Assembly: GCA_018433865.1 (NCBI GenBank) | Contig: JAHDQJ010000028.1 | Span: 1 to 42,480, forward strand | DNA length: 42,480 bases | Origin: Spirochaetales bacterium | GTDB lineage: Bacteria > Spirochaetota > Spirochaetia > Sphaerochaetales > Sphaerochaetaceae | Direction of reading: 5' to 3' | Shown here: in pieces, positions 1 to 8,257 of the stretch | Layout of the letters: every line of letters starts with the position of its first letter | Numbering within the stretch: position 1 is the stretch's first letter | The notes under the pieces: model-generated | What the model was told of the DNA's origin: nothing | What the model saw: the letters and a program-made list of their open reading frames with translations, nothing else | Database searches by the model: none | Translations under genes and position numbers: made by a program

Positions 1-174
1 AAATTGAACTGAACTTCCTTAAGTTTCGACAAAGTCATCAATCCAGGCGGATTTGGTTGTTTACTCTGACTCTGGTTGCGACCGACCCTGATTGGTTCCT
101 TCTTCCTGACTCCTAATGGTTATTTCTACCCGACCCTAACAAAGCAAAAAGTTTCTTGATCGGATGATTCGGGC

Positions 175-675
175 ATGAAGAGATACAGAGATTGCACCAC
201 GAAGGGAAATCACATCAAGGAGTTGCCGGTCGAACAGCGTCCCCGGGAGAAATTACAGGCGAGTGGCCCTTCATCCTTGAGCGATCTGGAACTGGTCACT
301 TTACTCATCGGGTCGGGAACACCACGAAATCCTGCCACTCTGCTGGCCAAGCAGGTACTGGAATTGCTCGACAAGACTCACGCCGACGAACAGGTCCAGC
401 CAAAGGAAATCGTACGGATCGACGGGTTGGGAATTGCTAAAGCCACACTCATCTGTGCTGCGTTGGAATTGGGAAGGCGCCGGCTTCCCACCAAACACAA
501 GCAAGTGATTTTCCCTTGTGATGTATACCCGTTGATCCGCCACTATGGGAACCGGCAACAAGAACACTTCATCTGTGTGTCCCTGAATGGAGCACATGAG
601 ATCATATCAGTCAATGTGGTATCAATCGGACTGGTGAATCATACGTTGGTTCACCCGAGGGACGTCTATTCGTAG
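175..675 (+). pseudogene. radC: RadC, truncated before the JAB active site
   Basis: The product resembles the first two thirds of RadC (UPF0758). Residues ~12-105 carry the helix-hairpin-helix region (SLSDLELVTLLIGSG; the RIDGLGIAKA turn). The start of the JAB/MPN metalloprotease-like domain follows (FICVSLNGAHEI, then VHPRDVYS). Full RadC proteins are roughly 220-230 residues and continue past VHPREV into the metal-binding HxH and HPSGDP motifs. Here the frame stops at residue 166, so the catalytic part is missing. I see no continuation of RadC in the DNA after 675, and base composition drops to AT-rich directly afterwards. That suggests an insertion or deletion junction close to 665-675 rather than a point mutation. 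It is probably chromosomal host sequence at the edge of the mobile region. Confidence 0.8.
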
Positions 676-1087
676 ACTTTGATACAATGATTTGGGGGTA
701 CGATAGGCCAAAAAACCCTCTAGGATGCGTTATTTTGAGGTTTTCATACCATCTAGGCAATTATAGGAGAGTGCTTTTCAGCTGTTGGTCACCAGTCCGA
801 TTTGGTATCCGTGTATTTTGAAACCATCGAATACGCACACTTAGGAAAAGACTTTTTGTGTATCCAAAGATTATTTTGAGTCGAGAGAGGTATACTGATT
901 GGCCTGAAATCATTTGTACTATCCACTGTGCCACTTCGAGCATATAAAAGCATTTTGACAGGTAGATAGTATTTACCCGTCAACACATATCTCGTGTTAC
1001 AATCATTACTTGAAGACATTTCAACTTTACTTATGCCTGCCAGAATAATAATCTATGGGAAAGATGCAACCGTTTTGGAGGGTTCTC
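676..1087. other. AT-rich gap after truncated radC
   Basis: About 410 bases without a convincing gene. Short minus-strand frames overlap here but have no ribosome-binding site or recognisable motif. A TTGACA hexamer lies at 955-960 and a TACAAT at 998-1003, but they are not correctly spaced for each other, so I do not call a promoter. The radC junction lies at its left end. Confidence 0.5.
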
Positions 1088-2143
1088 ATGATTTCAAATA
1101 TTAGACTTAGTACAACGAATTCATTTGATGGATATCAAATAACTCAATACTTAGACATCGTCTATGAAAGCATAGTTGTTGGTACGAACCTTTTCAGTGA
1201 TTTCTTTGCTAGTGTCTCAGATATATTTGGAGGAAAATCGCGTAGTTACCAAAAACAACTATACCAATTACGCAAGTACGCCTTAGAAGGCTTAATTGAA
1301 AAGGCAAGAGAGAAAGGTGCTAACGCAATCCTTGGAATCAAAATAGATTCTGATGAAATTTCCGGCTCGGGAAAATCCATGTTCATGATCAATGTTACAG
1401 GTACTGCAGTAGTAATAAAAAAGATAGACGATACAAGAGCTGAATTGCATCATTTAATGATTGATGGTGAAGATGTAAAAAAACACATAAAGATGCAAGA
1501 AATCGAAAAGAGGTCCACTGAAAAGAACTTCCAATTAGAAGAAGATGAGATTGATATGCTTATACATGGTGAATTCCCAGACGCAGCCAAATTTTTCCTT
1601 AAGTCGCTATTCACAATCCAAGAAGGGTCTTCAACTTTTGACCAAGAAGACTATAACGAAAACCTTTCTTCTTTAATAATGTATCTAGGTCAATTCGAGC
1701 CAAAAGAACAAGCATCCTTTCTATACCCTTATATTCCGGACTATTTAAGACTTGAAGAAGCCATAATGACTGTTCTGAATAGTTTAGGCCTTGTTGATTT
1801 TAGCAAAATTGCTGAGTGGTTATATTCAGACGCAGTTGAACTCCATCACTTTGGCCTGAATGTATTAAAAATTATTAAAGCTGGGTATTCCACAGAAGAT
1901 ATTGCTGCCTGTCAGAATCTTATCTATCTTCTAGAAAAGAAATATTCTATTGAAGCCCTCGAAGACGATGGGAAAAGTTGGGAATGCATGTGCGGTAAGA
2001 CTAACTCAATTAAACATTCCCATTGTCGACGATGCAACAGAAACAGATTAGGATTTACCGATAATGAAGTTCAACCTTCCGAAGTAATCGATATTTTGAG
2101 GAATGAATTAAATGTTGTAAAAATGCTGTTGAATGTCGAGTGA
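1088..2143 (+). CDS. YbjQ-like domain protein with C-terminal zinc finger
   Basis: I chose the ATG at 1088 because GGAGGG at 1075-1080 is correctly spaced; upstream ATGs in the same frame lack a site. Residues ~5-115 match the YbjQ/UPF0145 (DUF74) fold: TTNSFDGYQI, then IVYESIVVGTN, GGKSRSYQKQL, EKAREKGANAILGIKID and a final GTAVVIKK strand. The middle (~115-290) is acidic, probably helical and unrecognised. Near the C-terminus WECMCGKTNSIKHSHCRRC is a four-cysteine ribbon of RanBP2/zinc-ribbon type. YbjQ domains form homopentamers of unknown function. The fusion to a zinc ribbon suggests binding to a nucleic acid or protein partner (inference). The gene is AT-rich like the restriction-modification genes that follow. 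A YjzC-like small gene lies 28 bases downstream on the same strand. Confidence 0.75.
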   Translation: MISNIRLSTTNSFDGYQITQYLDIVYESIVVGTNLFSDFFASVSDIFGGKSRSYQKQLYQLRKYALEGLIEKAREKGANAILGIKIDSDEISGSGKSMFMINVTGTAVVIKKIDDTRAELHHLMIDGEDVKKHIKMQEIEKRSTEKNFQLEEDEIDMLIHGEFPDAAKFFLKSLFTIQEGSSTFDQEDYNENLSSLIMYLGQFEPKEQASFLYPYIPDYLRLEEAIMTVLNSLGLVDFSKIAEWLYSDAVELHHFGLNVLKIIKAGYSTEDIAACQNLIYLLEKKYSIEALEDDGKSWECMCGKTNSIKHSHCRRCNRNRLGFTDNEVQPSEVIDILRNELNVVKMLLNVE

Positions 2144-2171
2144 TCAAGAACTATTTGAAGGAGGTGGTCAA

Positions 2172-2336
2172 ATGGGGAAATTACATAAACCGGGAGAAGA
2201 CAATCAGAAGCCTGGCAAGTATATTGAAACCGGTCCACAAGGTGGGGAATTACCAAAGCCAAAAGTGGTTAAAATTGATTCAGGCGATAGGCTTCCTCCC
2301 ACTAGTAAACCCGGGAATAAATGGAAACATAAATAG
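2172..2336 (+). CDS. YjzC-like small protein (54 aa)
   Basis: The start at 2172 follows a strong GAAGGAGG site (2157-2164); an ATG 39 bases upstream in the same frame overlaps the previous stop and lacks a site. The product begins MGKLHKPGED and contains GKYIETGPQGG, PKVVKIDSGDRLPPTSKPGNKW. The pattern of an N-terminal RPGx motif, a YxExGxxG turn and a GDRxPxTxxxxxxW ending matches the YjzC-like small protein family described in Bacillus and elsewhere. Its function is unknown to me. It is probably co-transcribed with the YbjQ-like gene upstream, since no terminator separates them. Confidence 0.7.
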   Translation: MGKLHKPGEDNQKPGKYIETGPQGGELPKPKVVKIDSGDRLPPTSKPGNKWKHK

Positions 2337-2363
2337 TTTGAAGATAGAGTATTAAATCAGCCC

Positions 2364-3218
2364 TCATTTCAGGTAAGGTTCTTCAGTCAAGTATTGCCCT
2401 AGTGTTACCCCATCGTCCGTAACCCAATAATCATTCCCGTTGAGACTAGCCCCTCCAACAAAACCTGCGGCTGCAGAAGGACTGGTGAATCTAATGTCTT
2501 TTGTCAGCACAAACGAGTTATTAATAGAATCTGAATATTTTCCCCTCAAGCGTTTCACTTGTTTCGGAGCACTTCGGGTCAATCCTTCTGTCAGACGACT
2601 ACCTTTTAGAACTACAATCCCATCGTCTGTGAGCTTTGCCGAAGCTATAGCCTTCTTTCCTCTAGAATGAAAGATTTGATCTTCTATTGAACTCTCAGGT
2701 ACTCTATTCACAATAGGTTCAAAAACCTTACGTCCAAGGGCCCACACCACCAACCTGATGAAGTCAATGAAATCTTCCATTTCATCTTCTTTTTCTTCCG
2801 GAAGGCTTCCTTTATGTGGCGACCCACCATTTGTGACTTTACAACGGTCAGTATCAAGTGCAATCTCATGGAGACGGTATTCCAGGTAATTAAGCTCTGT
2901 GGCCCCGAGTGAATTATCGACAGTTGTGAAAATAATACTCTCGGTCCAATAGTCTATGCTTTTATGAGGTTCAAGTATCCGGTGCAAAACACCTTTTTCG
3001 TTTTTTCGGACATCAGCTTGACCGATGTAAACGGCTTCTTCATCTTTCTCGGTAGTACCAAGTAGTAGGTACACTCCACTTCGATTTAAATTGTCTATCT
3101 GTTTACCTATATCTATGAGTGTACGAGGAACTATATAAACCACACCAATCCAGTTCTTGATGGTGCATTTGGAGATGCCATCCTTGATGTAAAGGTTTAT
3201 GTTCTTTCCTCTAGCCAC
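2364..3218 (-). CDS. GIY-YIG nuclease family protein with DUF4357
   Basis: The frame starts at GTG (3218) after GGGAGG with about 7 bases of spacing. Residues ~48-115 carry a GIY-YIG nuclease core: SGVYLLLG, then EAVYIGQAD, and a later Glu in NYLEYRLHEIA that could be the metal ligand. The last ~55 residues (FTSPSAAAGFVGGASLNGNDYW) are the DUF4357 module, which often follows GIY-YIG domains in bacterial defence-associated proteins. It likely acts as a structure- or sequence-specific DNA endonuclease. It is the last gene of a minus-strand cluster behind two DNA methyltransferases, 239 bases from the fused restriction enzyme. It may be an accessory nuclease of that system or an independent defence gene; context alone does not decide. 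Confidence 0.8.
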   Translation of the reverse strand: MARGKNINLYIKDGISKCTIKNWIGVVYIVPRTLIDIGKQIDNLNRSGVYLLLGTTEKDEEAVYIGQADVRKNEKGVLHRILEPHKSIDYWTESIIFTTVDNSLGATELNYLEYRLHEIALDTDRCKVTNGGSPHKGSLPEEKEDEMEDFIDFIRLVVWALGRKVFEPIVNRVPESSIEDQIFHSRGKKAIASAKLTDDGIVVLKGSRLTEGLTRSAPKQVKRLRGKYSDSINNSFVLTKDIRFTSPSAAAGFVGGASLNGNDYWVTDDGVTLGQYLTEEPYLK

Positions 3219-3457
3219 TCATCTGCCTCCCTCATCTATTTGAGAATAGCATGAGATTGGAATCTTATAAATTCTTAAGTATAAGTGAGTATATATTTTA
3301 TGTTCTCCACAACCATTTTCTGATCTAAATCTACATTTTCTCTGTTTTTTATAGAAATTGATCGATACTTGTCTTAATAACAATTGTAGCGGATAATAGT
3401 ATTGTAGAGAGGCTTCTTGCACCTTGTCCTCATCTTGTTTTCTTTATAACTTTCTTG

Positions 3458-6208
3458 CTATAGCTCCACCTCCCGTACACTCAACCGCACTCTTTGCATC
3501 TCCAGAACTGTATTCTTGATGCGTTCGAGTTGTGTCGTGTATCCAAAGCAGTCTGCGACAATGCGCTCGAAATTAAGGCGGTCGGCACATTCATATTCCT
3601 CCGCAGTAGTCTTAATCTTTCGAGCAAGTAGTGGACGAAAGGCTTCAAGAATACAGGAAACGTCGATGGAGGAAAGACGGCGTGGATCTAGCATTAAAAT
3701 TTTTTTAGTATTTTCGGCACGGTTGTCAAGCGCCCCCAGCCCTTTGGGGAATCCTGTTGCTTCAGTGTAGAATACACCGACGATAGAGTTAAGAAGTGCG
3801 TGGCAAAGCTCCAAGTTAATCTCTGTAGACTTAGGGTTAAAGCCAATTGCCCTTTGGTTGATCTGTGCGGGTTCTTCTAATAAACCATAAAAGATTCGGC
3901 GTTCAGGATTCATACCCGTAAATAAGCGAATACGATCGCTACCAGAGAAACTACCGTCAGCGAGGTTCATCCAGAAAGTCTCTTTATGAGGAACTGATTG
4001 GTTAACATGTCCCTGAAAACGGTTAATCCATTCGAGCGTTCTGTAGCATCCTTGAGCATGGAGTTCTTCCAGTGTCCTATTGCAAACAAAAGAATATGTG
4101 TCAGGTTGAGCAATCAAATATTCCACACTCTTCGCACTTTTAAAAATCCGTCCAATAAAAGCCGGATCGATATCATCAGGTCTGTTGAGATACCAGATTT
4201 CATCTTGACCAGTTTTTATTCCACGGAAAACGTCAAACAAATCGGTGACCGGACAGAGAATATCACGAATATCTGCTAGCCAGTCCACATCATAGAAAAA
4301 ACAATTTAAGACAATATTCATGCTGAGAAGTTCAATCATTTTAGCTAGCGTATGCGTCTTAAAGGTTAATAATGTTGGGGCGACAGACTGTTCAAGACGA
4401 ATAGAGTTAATAATTTGTTGTGTATCATCGACAGTTAAGTCTGGAAGAGCTTTGCGAATCAAACCGAAGTTGACCGCGTGTGTCTCAGGGGCTGTTTCCG
4501 GTGTAGTCTTCTTTTTTAAAAACAGCATCAGCGTTATGACATCAGCATTATCAAACCATTTGCCTTCTCCGCTGGCAACAATGCTCTCAATACTGTAATA
4601 ATAGTTTAGTGCACTAAAGAACTTCTGCCCTGTCAGGGTACCGAGCCAAGAGTTTGACGTGATGACAGCAACTCTGGCATTATCTGCAAGTTGTCTGTGC
4701 AAGTGTAGAATTAAAGCTTGATAAAGATCGACTCGCTCAGATAGAACGATACCACTGTCGATACGGACTTGTTCCAGTGTAGCATTAATATGATCACTCT
4801 CCTCACGCCCTTCCTGATCAAAAGCTACAAAGGGTAGGTTGGATACAAGGCTTCCCCACCTGGGAAGGCGAATATCCCTACTCTCACCATTTCGCGGATC
4901 TGTAATTGATACTACTTGGTTTTCATGTAAATTAAAAGCATTTGTCCGAAACAGCAAACTTGGTAGATTTATAGCGCTTGCTTGTGTCATGGCAATATTC
5001 GATACCTGAAGCGGAAACGAGTATTTATCAGAAGCGTAGGTTGTGGCATAGGCAAGATCTACGCCGAGAATGTTCTTTGCATCAAGGATTTCTTTTACAA
5101 TCGTACCTGTGCCACAACAGGGATCTATCGCTGGGACGGTCAAATCAGCGATTCCGGCGTTGACGAGAATTTTTGCTAGTTTGGGTGGTGTTGTAAATAT
5201 GCCAGCAACGTTGCGTTTGAACTGGTTAACACTACTCTCTAGCACAGCTTGAAGTGCAGTCTGTGGAATCTTGGCTAAGCCATTTTCGGATAGAAATGCA
5301 TTGTAATCGGTTAAATCTGTCCAAGTTGCGTCAGGAAGAATATCACCGTATGGAATAGCCTCAAAAATGTTAAAAAAATCACACCGAGCAGTGATCTGTT
5401 CAAACACCCGTAGTGCATCTGTTGGCGATACATCCTCGTCAATATCTTTTACAGCCGCTGCCGGGGAGTGGTTGCCTTTAATCATGTGAGCAAAAGTAAT
5501 TTTATTGATCCAGTTAAGAAGGATGGTTTGGGCATAACCAGTATATTGGTTGTTCTGATCGAATTTGTATTCATTTTTTACACTGCGCCACCATTGCGAT
5601 ATGTACGCTGTTATGGTTGTGTTTCTAATGCCAGACGCTTGTAGATGTTCTGCCACGATCCCCTTATTACGGTTGAGAATCTCAGTAAAGATTGTGTCGG
5701 CGACAATTTCTCCGATTCCAGCTGGATGCAATTCACCTGATATGAAATAGGCATTCAGTTCACCGAGAATATCAGCAATTAATGTCTCCCAGTCCGACTT
5801 GTATGTCGTAACATCGGTGCGGGAGCGGATATGACGCGTCTTGTCCCACTCCCGTATCTTCTCCCAAATGTCTCCATTTTTTTTAACATATAGTACACCA
5901 TAGGTAAAATTCCATACGAAGCAACTGTTCACGCGAAGTACATCAGCTTTGCGTTGTGCATCTTGGATGAAAGTCGAATCAGTTATCGAGACATCAGGCA
6001 TTTTAACTTCCCAACCCTGTAATATTTGCGTCCGGGTAACATCGCCATACACAAAAATATCCGGGAACATACGTTTACTCCCGGTATTGAGTGTACTTTC
6101 GCCACCGATAGATTTAATTTGCCAAGTGTTCTGGTTAGTAACCCTATCCATCCATTTAATGAGTTCAATCACTTCACTTCGCTCGTTTCTATTCACTATA
6201 AGTGGCAT
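3458..6208 (-). CDS. Type IIG-like restriction enzyme/adenine methyltransferase fusion
   Basis: A 916-residue protein combining an N-terminal nuclease-like region with an N6-adenine methyltransferase. Residues ~49-69 read FPDIFVYGD...QGWEVK, a PD-(D/E)xK arrangement with catalytic candidates D50, E67 and K69. SAM-binding motif I is DPCCGTGT at ~362-369. The catalytic motif IV is SNLPF near ~457-461, an NPPF variant with Leu in place of the first Pro. The C-terminal ~350 residues (DLFDVFRGIKTGQDEIW and onward) look like a TaqI/Eco57I-type target-recognition region. The order nuclease-MTase-TRD is that of single-chain type IIG enzymes. It is 7 bases downstream of a second methyltransferase, so the two are probably translated from one message. 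The exact target cannot be read from sequence. Confidence 0.85.
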   Translation of the reverse strand: MPLIVNRNERSEVIELIKWMDRVTNQNTWQIKSIGGESTLNTGSKRMFPDIFVYGDVTRTQILQGWEVKMPDVSITDSTFIQDAQRKADVLRVNSCFVWNFTYGVLYVKKNGDIWEKIREWDKTRHIRSRTDVTTYKSDWETLIADILGELNAYFISGELHPAGIGEIVADTIFTEILNRNKGIVAEHLQASGIRNTTITAYISQWWRSVKNEYKFDQNNQYTGYAQTILLNWINKITFAHMIKGNHSPAAAVKDIDEDVSPTDALRVFEQITARCDFFNIFEAIPYGDILPDATWTDLTDYNAFLSENGLAKIPQTALQAVLESSVNQFKRNVAGIFTTPPKLAKILVNAGIADLTVPAIDPCCGTGTIVKEILDAKNILGVDLAYATTYASDKYSFPLQVSNIAMTQASAINLPSLLFRTNAFNLHENQVVSITDPRNGESRDIRLPRWGSLVSNLPFVAFDQEGREESDHINATLEQVRIDSGIVLSERVDLYQALILHLHRQLADNARVAVITSNSWLGTLTGQKFFSALNYYYSIESIVASGEGKWFDNADVITLMLFLKKKTTPETAPETHAVNFGLIRKALPDLTVDDTQQIINSIRLEQSVAPTLLTFKTHTLAKMIELLSMNIVLNCFFYDVDWLADIRDILCPVTDLFDVFRGIKTGQDEIWYLNRPDDIDPAFIGRIFKSAKSVEYLIAQPDTYSFVCNRTLEELHAQGCYRTLEWINRFQGHVNQSVPHKETFWMNLADGSFSGSDRIRLFTGMNPERRIFYGLLEEPAQINQRAIGFNPKSTEINLELCHALLNSIVGVFYTEATGFPKGLGALDNRAENTKKILMLDPRRLSSIDVSCILEAFRPLLARKIKTTAEEYECADRLNFERIVADCFGYTTQLERIKNTVLEMQRVRLSVREVEL

Positions 6209-6215
6209 CTTTAAT

Positions 6216-7067
6216 TTACCTCTCTTTAAAATCTAGAATTATATTAGTAGTGACGATGCTCTTTTTTATATTCTTATCCAAGGTATTCCAAGCTAAAAAC
6301 AACCTGCGCTTTGCAACATCGATATAGTCAATCTCGTCCTTTTTAAAGAGAGCTACATCTTCATTTTTTTCTATGCCAATAAAATTGCGTCCTTCCAAAA
6401 GTGCAGCCACCAAAAAGGAGCCACTACCAAAAGTATTATCTAATATTACATCACCTGGTTTTGTGTATGTACGAATAAAATATCTTCCCAATTCTATAGG
6501 CTTTTGAGTAGGATGAACCACTTCTCCTTCAGATTCTGCTGTTTTTATATAGATGATATCCGTAGGGTATCGCTCCCCTGAACTTTGAACATGAACCGGT
6601 TGAAATTCACCATAACTGCCGCTTAACTGATCTTTTCTAACTCCTTTATTATAGGGCTCACCAGGAATCATCTGTGGATTGTATGTAGGTTGTTTTTTAT
6701 AGAATACACAAACATCTTCATATTTTCTAAGAGGCTGTTTTTTTACATTCAAAAAGTTGGTGGGCTTGGATTTCTCCCATATCCATTTGTACTTATATAA
6801 TTTTGGTTGACTTAAAATCAGTTTGGCGGTAAAAATCCCTTGCGCAGTCAATACTATAGCACCATTGGGCTTAATTATTCGAATATACTGCTCCCAAAGC
6901 AAATCAAGCGGTATGTAGCAATCCCATTGATTTTGTGTCATTCCGTAAGGCAAATCACATAAAATCATATCTATTGACCCATCCGGGATATCTTTCATAC
7001 ATTCTAAGCAATCAGCTTCGTATAGTTGATTAAGCATCGGATACAATGGTGAATTAACATCTATCAT
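6216..7067 (-). CDS. DNA methyltransferase (beta-class N4/N6)
   Basis: Residues ~38-42 carry DLPYG, the catalytic motif IV (DPPY family, with Leu in the second position). Motif I, DNTFGSGSF, comes late at ~205-213, followed by the GRNFIGIEKN strand. The order IV-TRD-I defines the beta class of amino-methyltransferases. HPTQKP before motif I is the usual conserved run in this family. A suitable AGGAG lies upstream of the ATG. The gene sits between a controller-like HTH gene and the fused restriction enzyme. That layout suggests it supplies the modification activity, or the second-strand modification, for the fused enzyme. It could also protect DNA against the neighbouring GIY-YIG nuclease. Confidence 0.88.
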   Translation of the reverse strand: MIDVNSPLYPMLNQLYEADCLECMKDIPDGSIDMILCDLPYGMTQNQWDCYIPLDLLWEQYIRIIKPNGAIVLTAQGIFTAKLILSQPKLYKYKWIWEKSKPTNFLNVKKQPLRKYEDVCVFYKKQPTYNPQMIPGEPYNKGVRKDQLSGSYGEFQPVHVQSSGERYPTDIIYIKTAESEGEVVHPTQKPIELGRYFIRTYTKPGDVILDNTFGSGSFLVAALLEGRNFIGIEKNEDVALFKKDEIDYIDVAKRRLFLAWNTLDKNIKKSIVTTNIILDFKER

Positions 7068-7096
7068 GTAAAAGCTCCTATTTGTTATTTTATCAG

Positions 7097-7309
7097 TTAA
7101 ATACGGCTTAACATATCAATAATATCTTTTGATATTCCTTTTTGAATGCAATATTCTTTGATCTGGAGGCTTGCTAAACGACTCGGCCTATATTTATTGT
7201 TCTCCCAACGATTTAGCGTTGTGTAACTAACATGCAAATCACGCGCAAGAGTTTCTTGGGAAATATTCATTTCTTTCCGAATCATTTTCAGAATTTCGTC
7301 TATGGGCAT
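7097..7309 (-). CDS. XRE-type controller protein of the restriction-modification operon
   Basis: A 70-residue single-domain helix-turn-helix protein (EILKMIRKEMNISQETLA, then HVSYTTLNRWENNKYRPS). The size, the position as first gene of the operon and the palindromic site overlapping the promoter all fit a restriction-modification controller (C-protein) or autorepressor. These proteins delay nuclease expression until methylation has occurred. It is read with the methyltransferase 29 bases downstream. Whether it activates or only represses cannot be told from sequence. The palindrome lies between -35 and -10, which favours repression of its own operon. Confidence 0.85.
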   Translation of the reverse strand: MPIDEILKMIRKEMNISQETLARDLHVSYTTLNRWENNKYRPSRLASLQIKEYCIQKGISKDIIDMLSRI

Positions 7310-7342
7310 CTTAATCCCCCAAAATAAATTTCTACTTGATAC

Positions 7343-7371
7343 ATTATGTCATATGCTATAGCATATATCAA
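7343..7371 (-). promoter_or_regulatory. Promoter with embedded 16-bp palindromic operator
   Basis: On the minus strand TTGATA (7371-7366) and CATAAT (7348-7343) are spaced by exactly 17 bases, about 35 bases upstream of the HTH gene start. The perfect palindrome ATATGCTATAGCATAT at 7351-7366 fills the spacer. A dimeric XRE protein bound here would block polymerase, so autoregulation by the adjacent gene is the simple reading. Confidence 0.65.
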
Positions 7372-7821
7372 TAGAAATCTCTTCGTTTAAACACCCGAAA
7401 CAATCATCAGTGTAAAAGCACTACGATACATTACATTGGTTTCGATCATCTGCTTTCTAGGGTGGCTTCTCATTTTTGGAGATATTCCTTCTGGAGACTT
7501 AGTCGGAAGCACAACTTCAAGGAATTTTTGACCAAAAACATTATAGAAATCCTCCCGATTACCGACAAGCAGTGGTAATGAGCTTCGTTTTATCCTGTGC
7601 TCGACACAGCACCAAAGGCTCCTCAATTCGCCCAGAATATGAGTTAAGGAACCATACCATTGACACCACCTCACCATTCCGGTACTCTCAGTCCTACACA
7701 TATACTACTTAACACATGTTTACACTATTTTCCAAAATCCTATTGACCATCATCCCCCTTCCGTATTATCCTCTCTCCACCAAGTCTGAAGACTAACAGG
7801 CTTACAAGGATAATAACGATT
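7372..7821. other. Gap between restriction-modification cluster and phage genes
   Basis: About 450 bases separate the AT-rich defence cluster from the GC-rich phage region. A 104-codon minus-strand frame (7387-7701) is open but has no ribosome-binding site and no motif I recognise. It could be a remnant of an inactivated gene. No integrase, att-like repeat or RNA gene is visible. This is a reasonable place to look for the phage/cargo junction. Confidence 0.4.
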
Positions 7822-8211
7822 ATGAAGATAACTACCGTGACTTTTGGAGAGTACCTGAAGCAAAAACGCGACGAGAAGCAGATCAGCTTGCGTGAAGTGG
7901 CTCGTACTTTGGGAGTGTCGGCGCCGTTTCTCAGCGATGTGGAGAACAACCGCCGAGGACCGCTGACTGAGGAACGACTGGCAGATTTGGCCAAGGTGCT
8001 GAATCTGAATGAACAAGAGCAAGCTGAGATGTATGACATCGTCGGTAAACAGAAAGGCCTGCTCGCACCGGATCTGAATCCGTATGTGACCGAACGGCCG
8101 TATGTGAACGCTGCTCTCAGGGCTGCAAGAAATTTGGAAGCGAACGAAGAGGATTGGCAGTGGTTCGCCGAATACCTGAAGAACAAATACCCGCAAGGCA
8201 ACGAAAGCTGA
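7822..8211 (+). CDS. XRE family HTH transcriptional regulator
   Basis: Residues ~8-70 are a classic XRE helix-turn-helix (FGEYLKQKRDEKQISLREVA, then VSAPFLSDVENNRR). A short C-terminal region (~75-129) is unrelated to CI-type oligomerisation domains. This type, with the LGVSAPFLSDVENNRRGP signature, often accompanies ImmA/IrrE proteases. It runs convergently toward the zinc-ribbon ImmA-like gene, with 46 bases between the two stops. It may be a second lysogeny regulator or the remains of a separate XRE/ImmA module. The ribosome-binding site (AAGGA, about 11 bases upstream) is weak. Confidence 0.8.
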   Translation: MKITTVTFGEYLKQKRDEKQISLREVARTLGVSAPFLSDVENNRRGPLTEERLADLAKVLNLNEQEQAEMYDIVGKQKGLLAPDLNPYVTERPYVNAALRAARNLEANEEDWQWFAEYLKNKYPQGNES

Positions 8212-8257
8212 TTGCCTTGTGCGGTAGGTTCATCCAAGACCCTCGGTATCCGACTGA

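Noticed and set aside
3219-3422. 67-codon minus-strand frame upstream of the GIY-YIG gene
   Set aside because: AT-rich gap with no ribosome site or motif; the GIY-YIG protein has a well-placed GTG start.
7387-7701. 104-codon minus-strand frame between the restriction-modification cluster and the XRE gene
   Set aside because: No ribosome-binding site, no motif and odd composition; at best a gene remnant, so described only in the gap entry.
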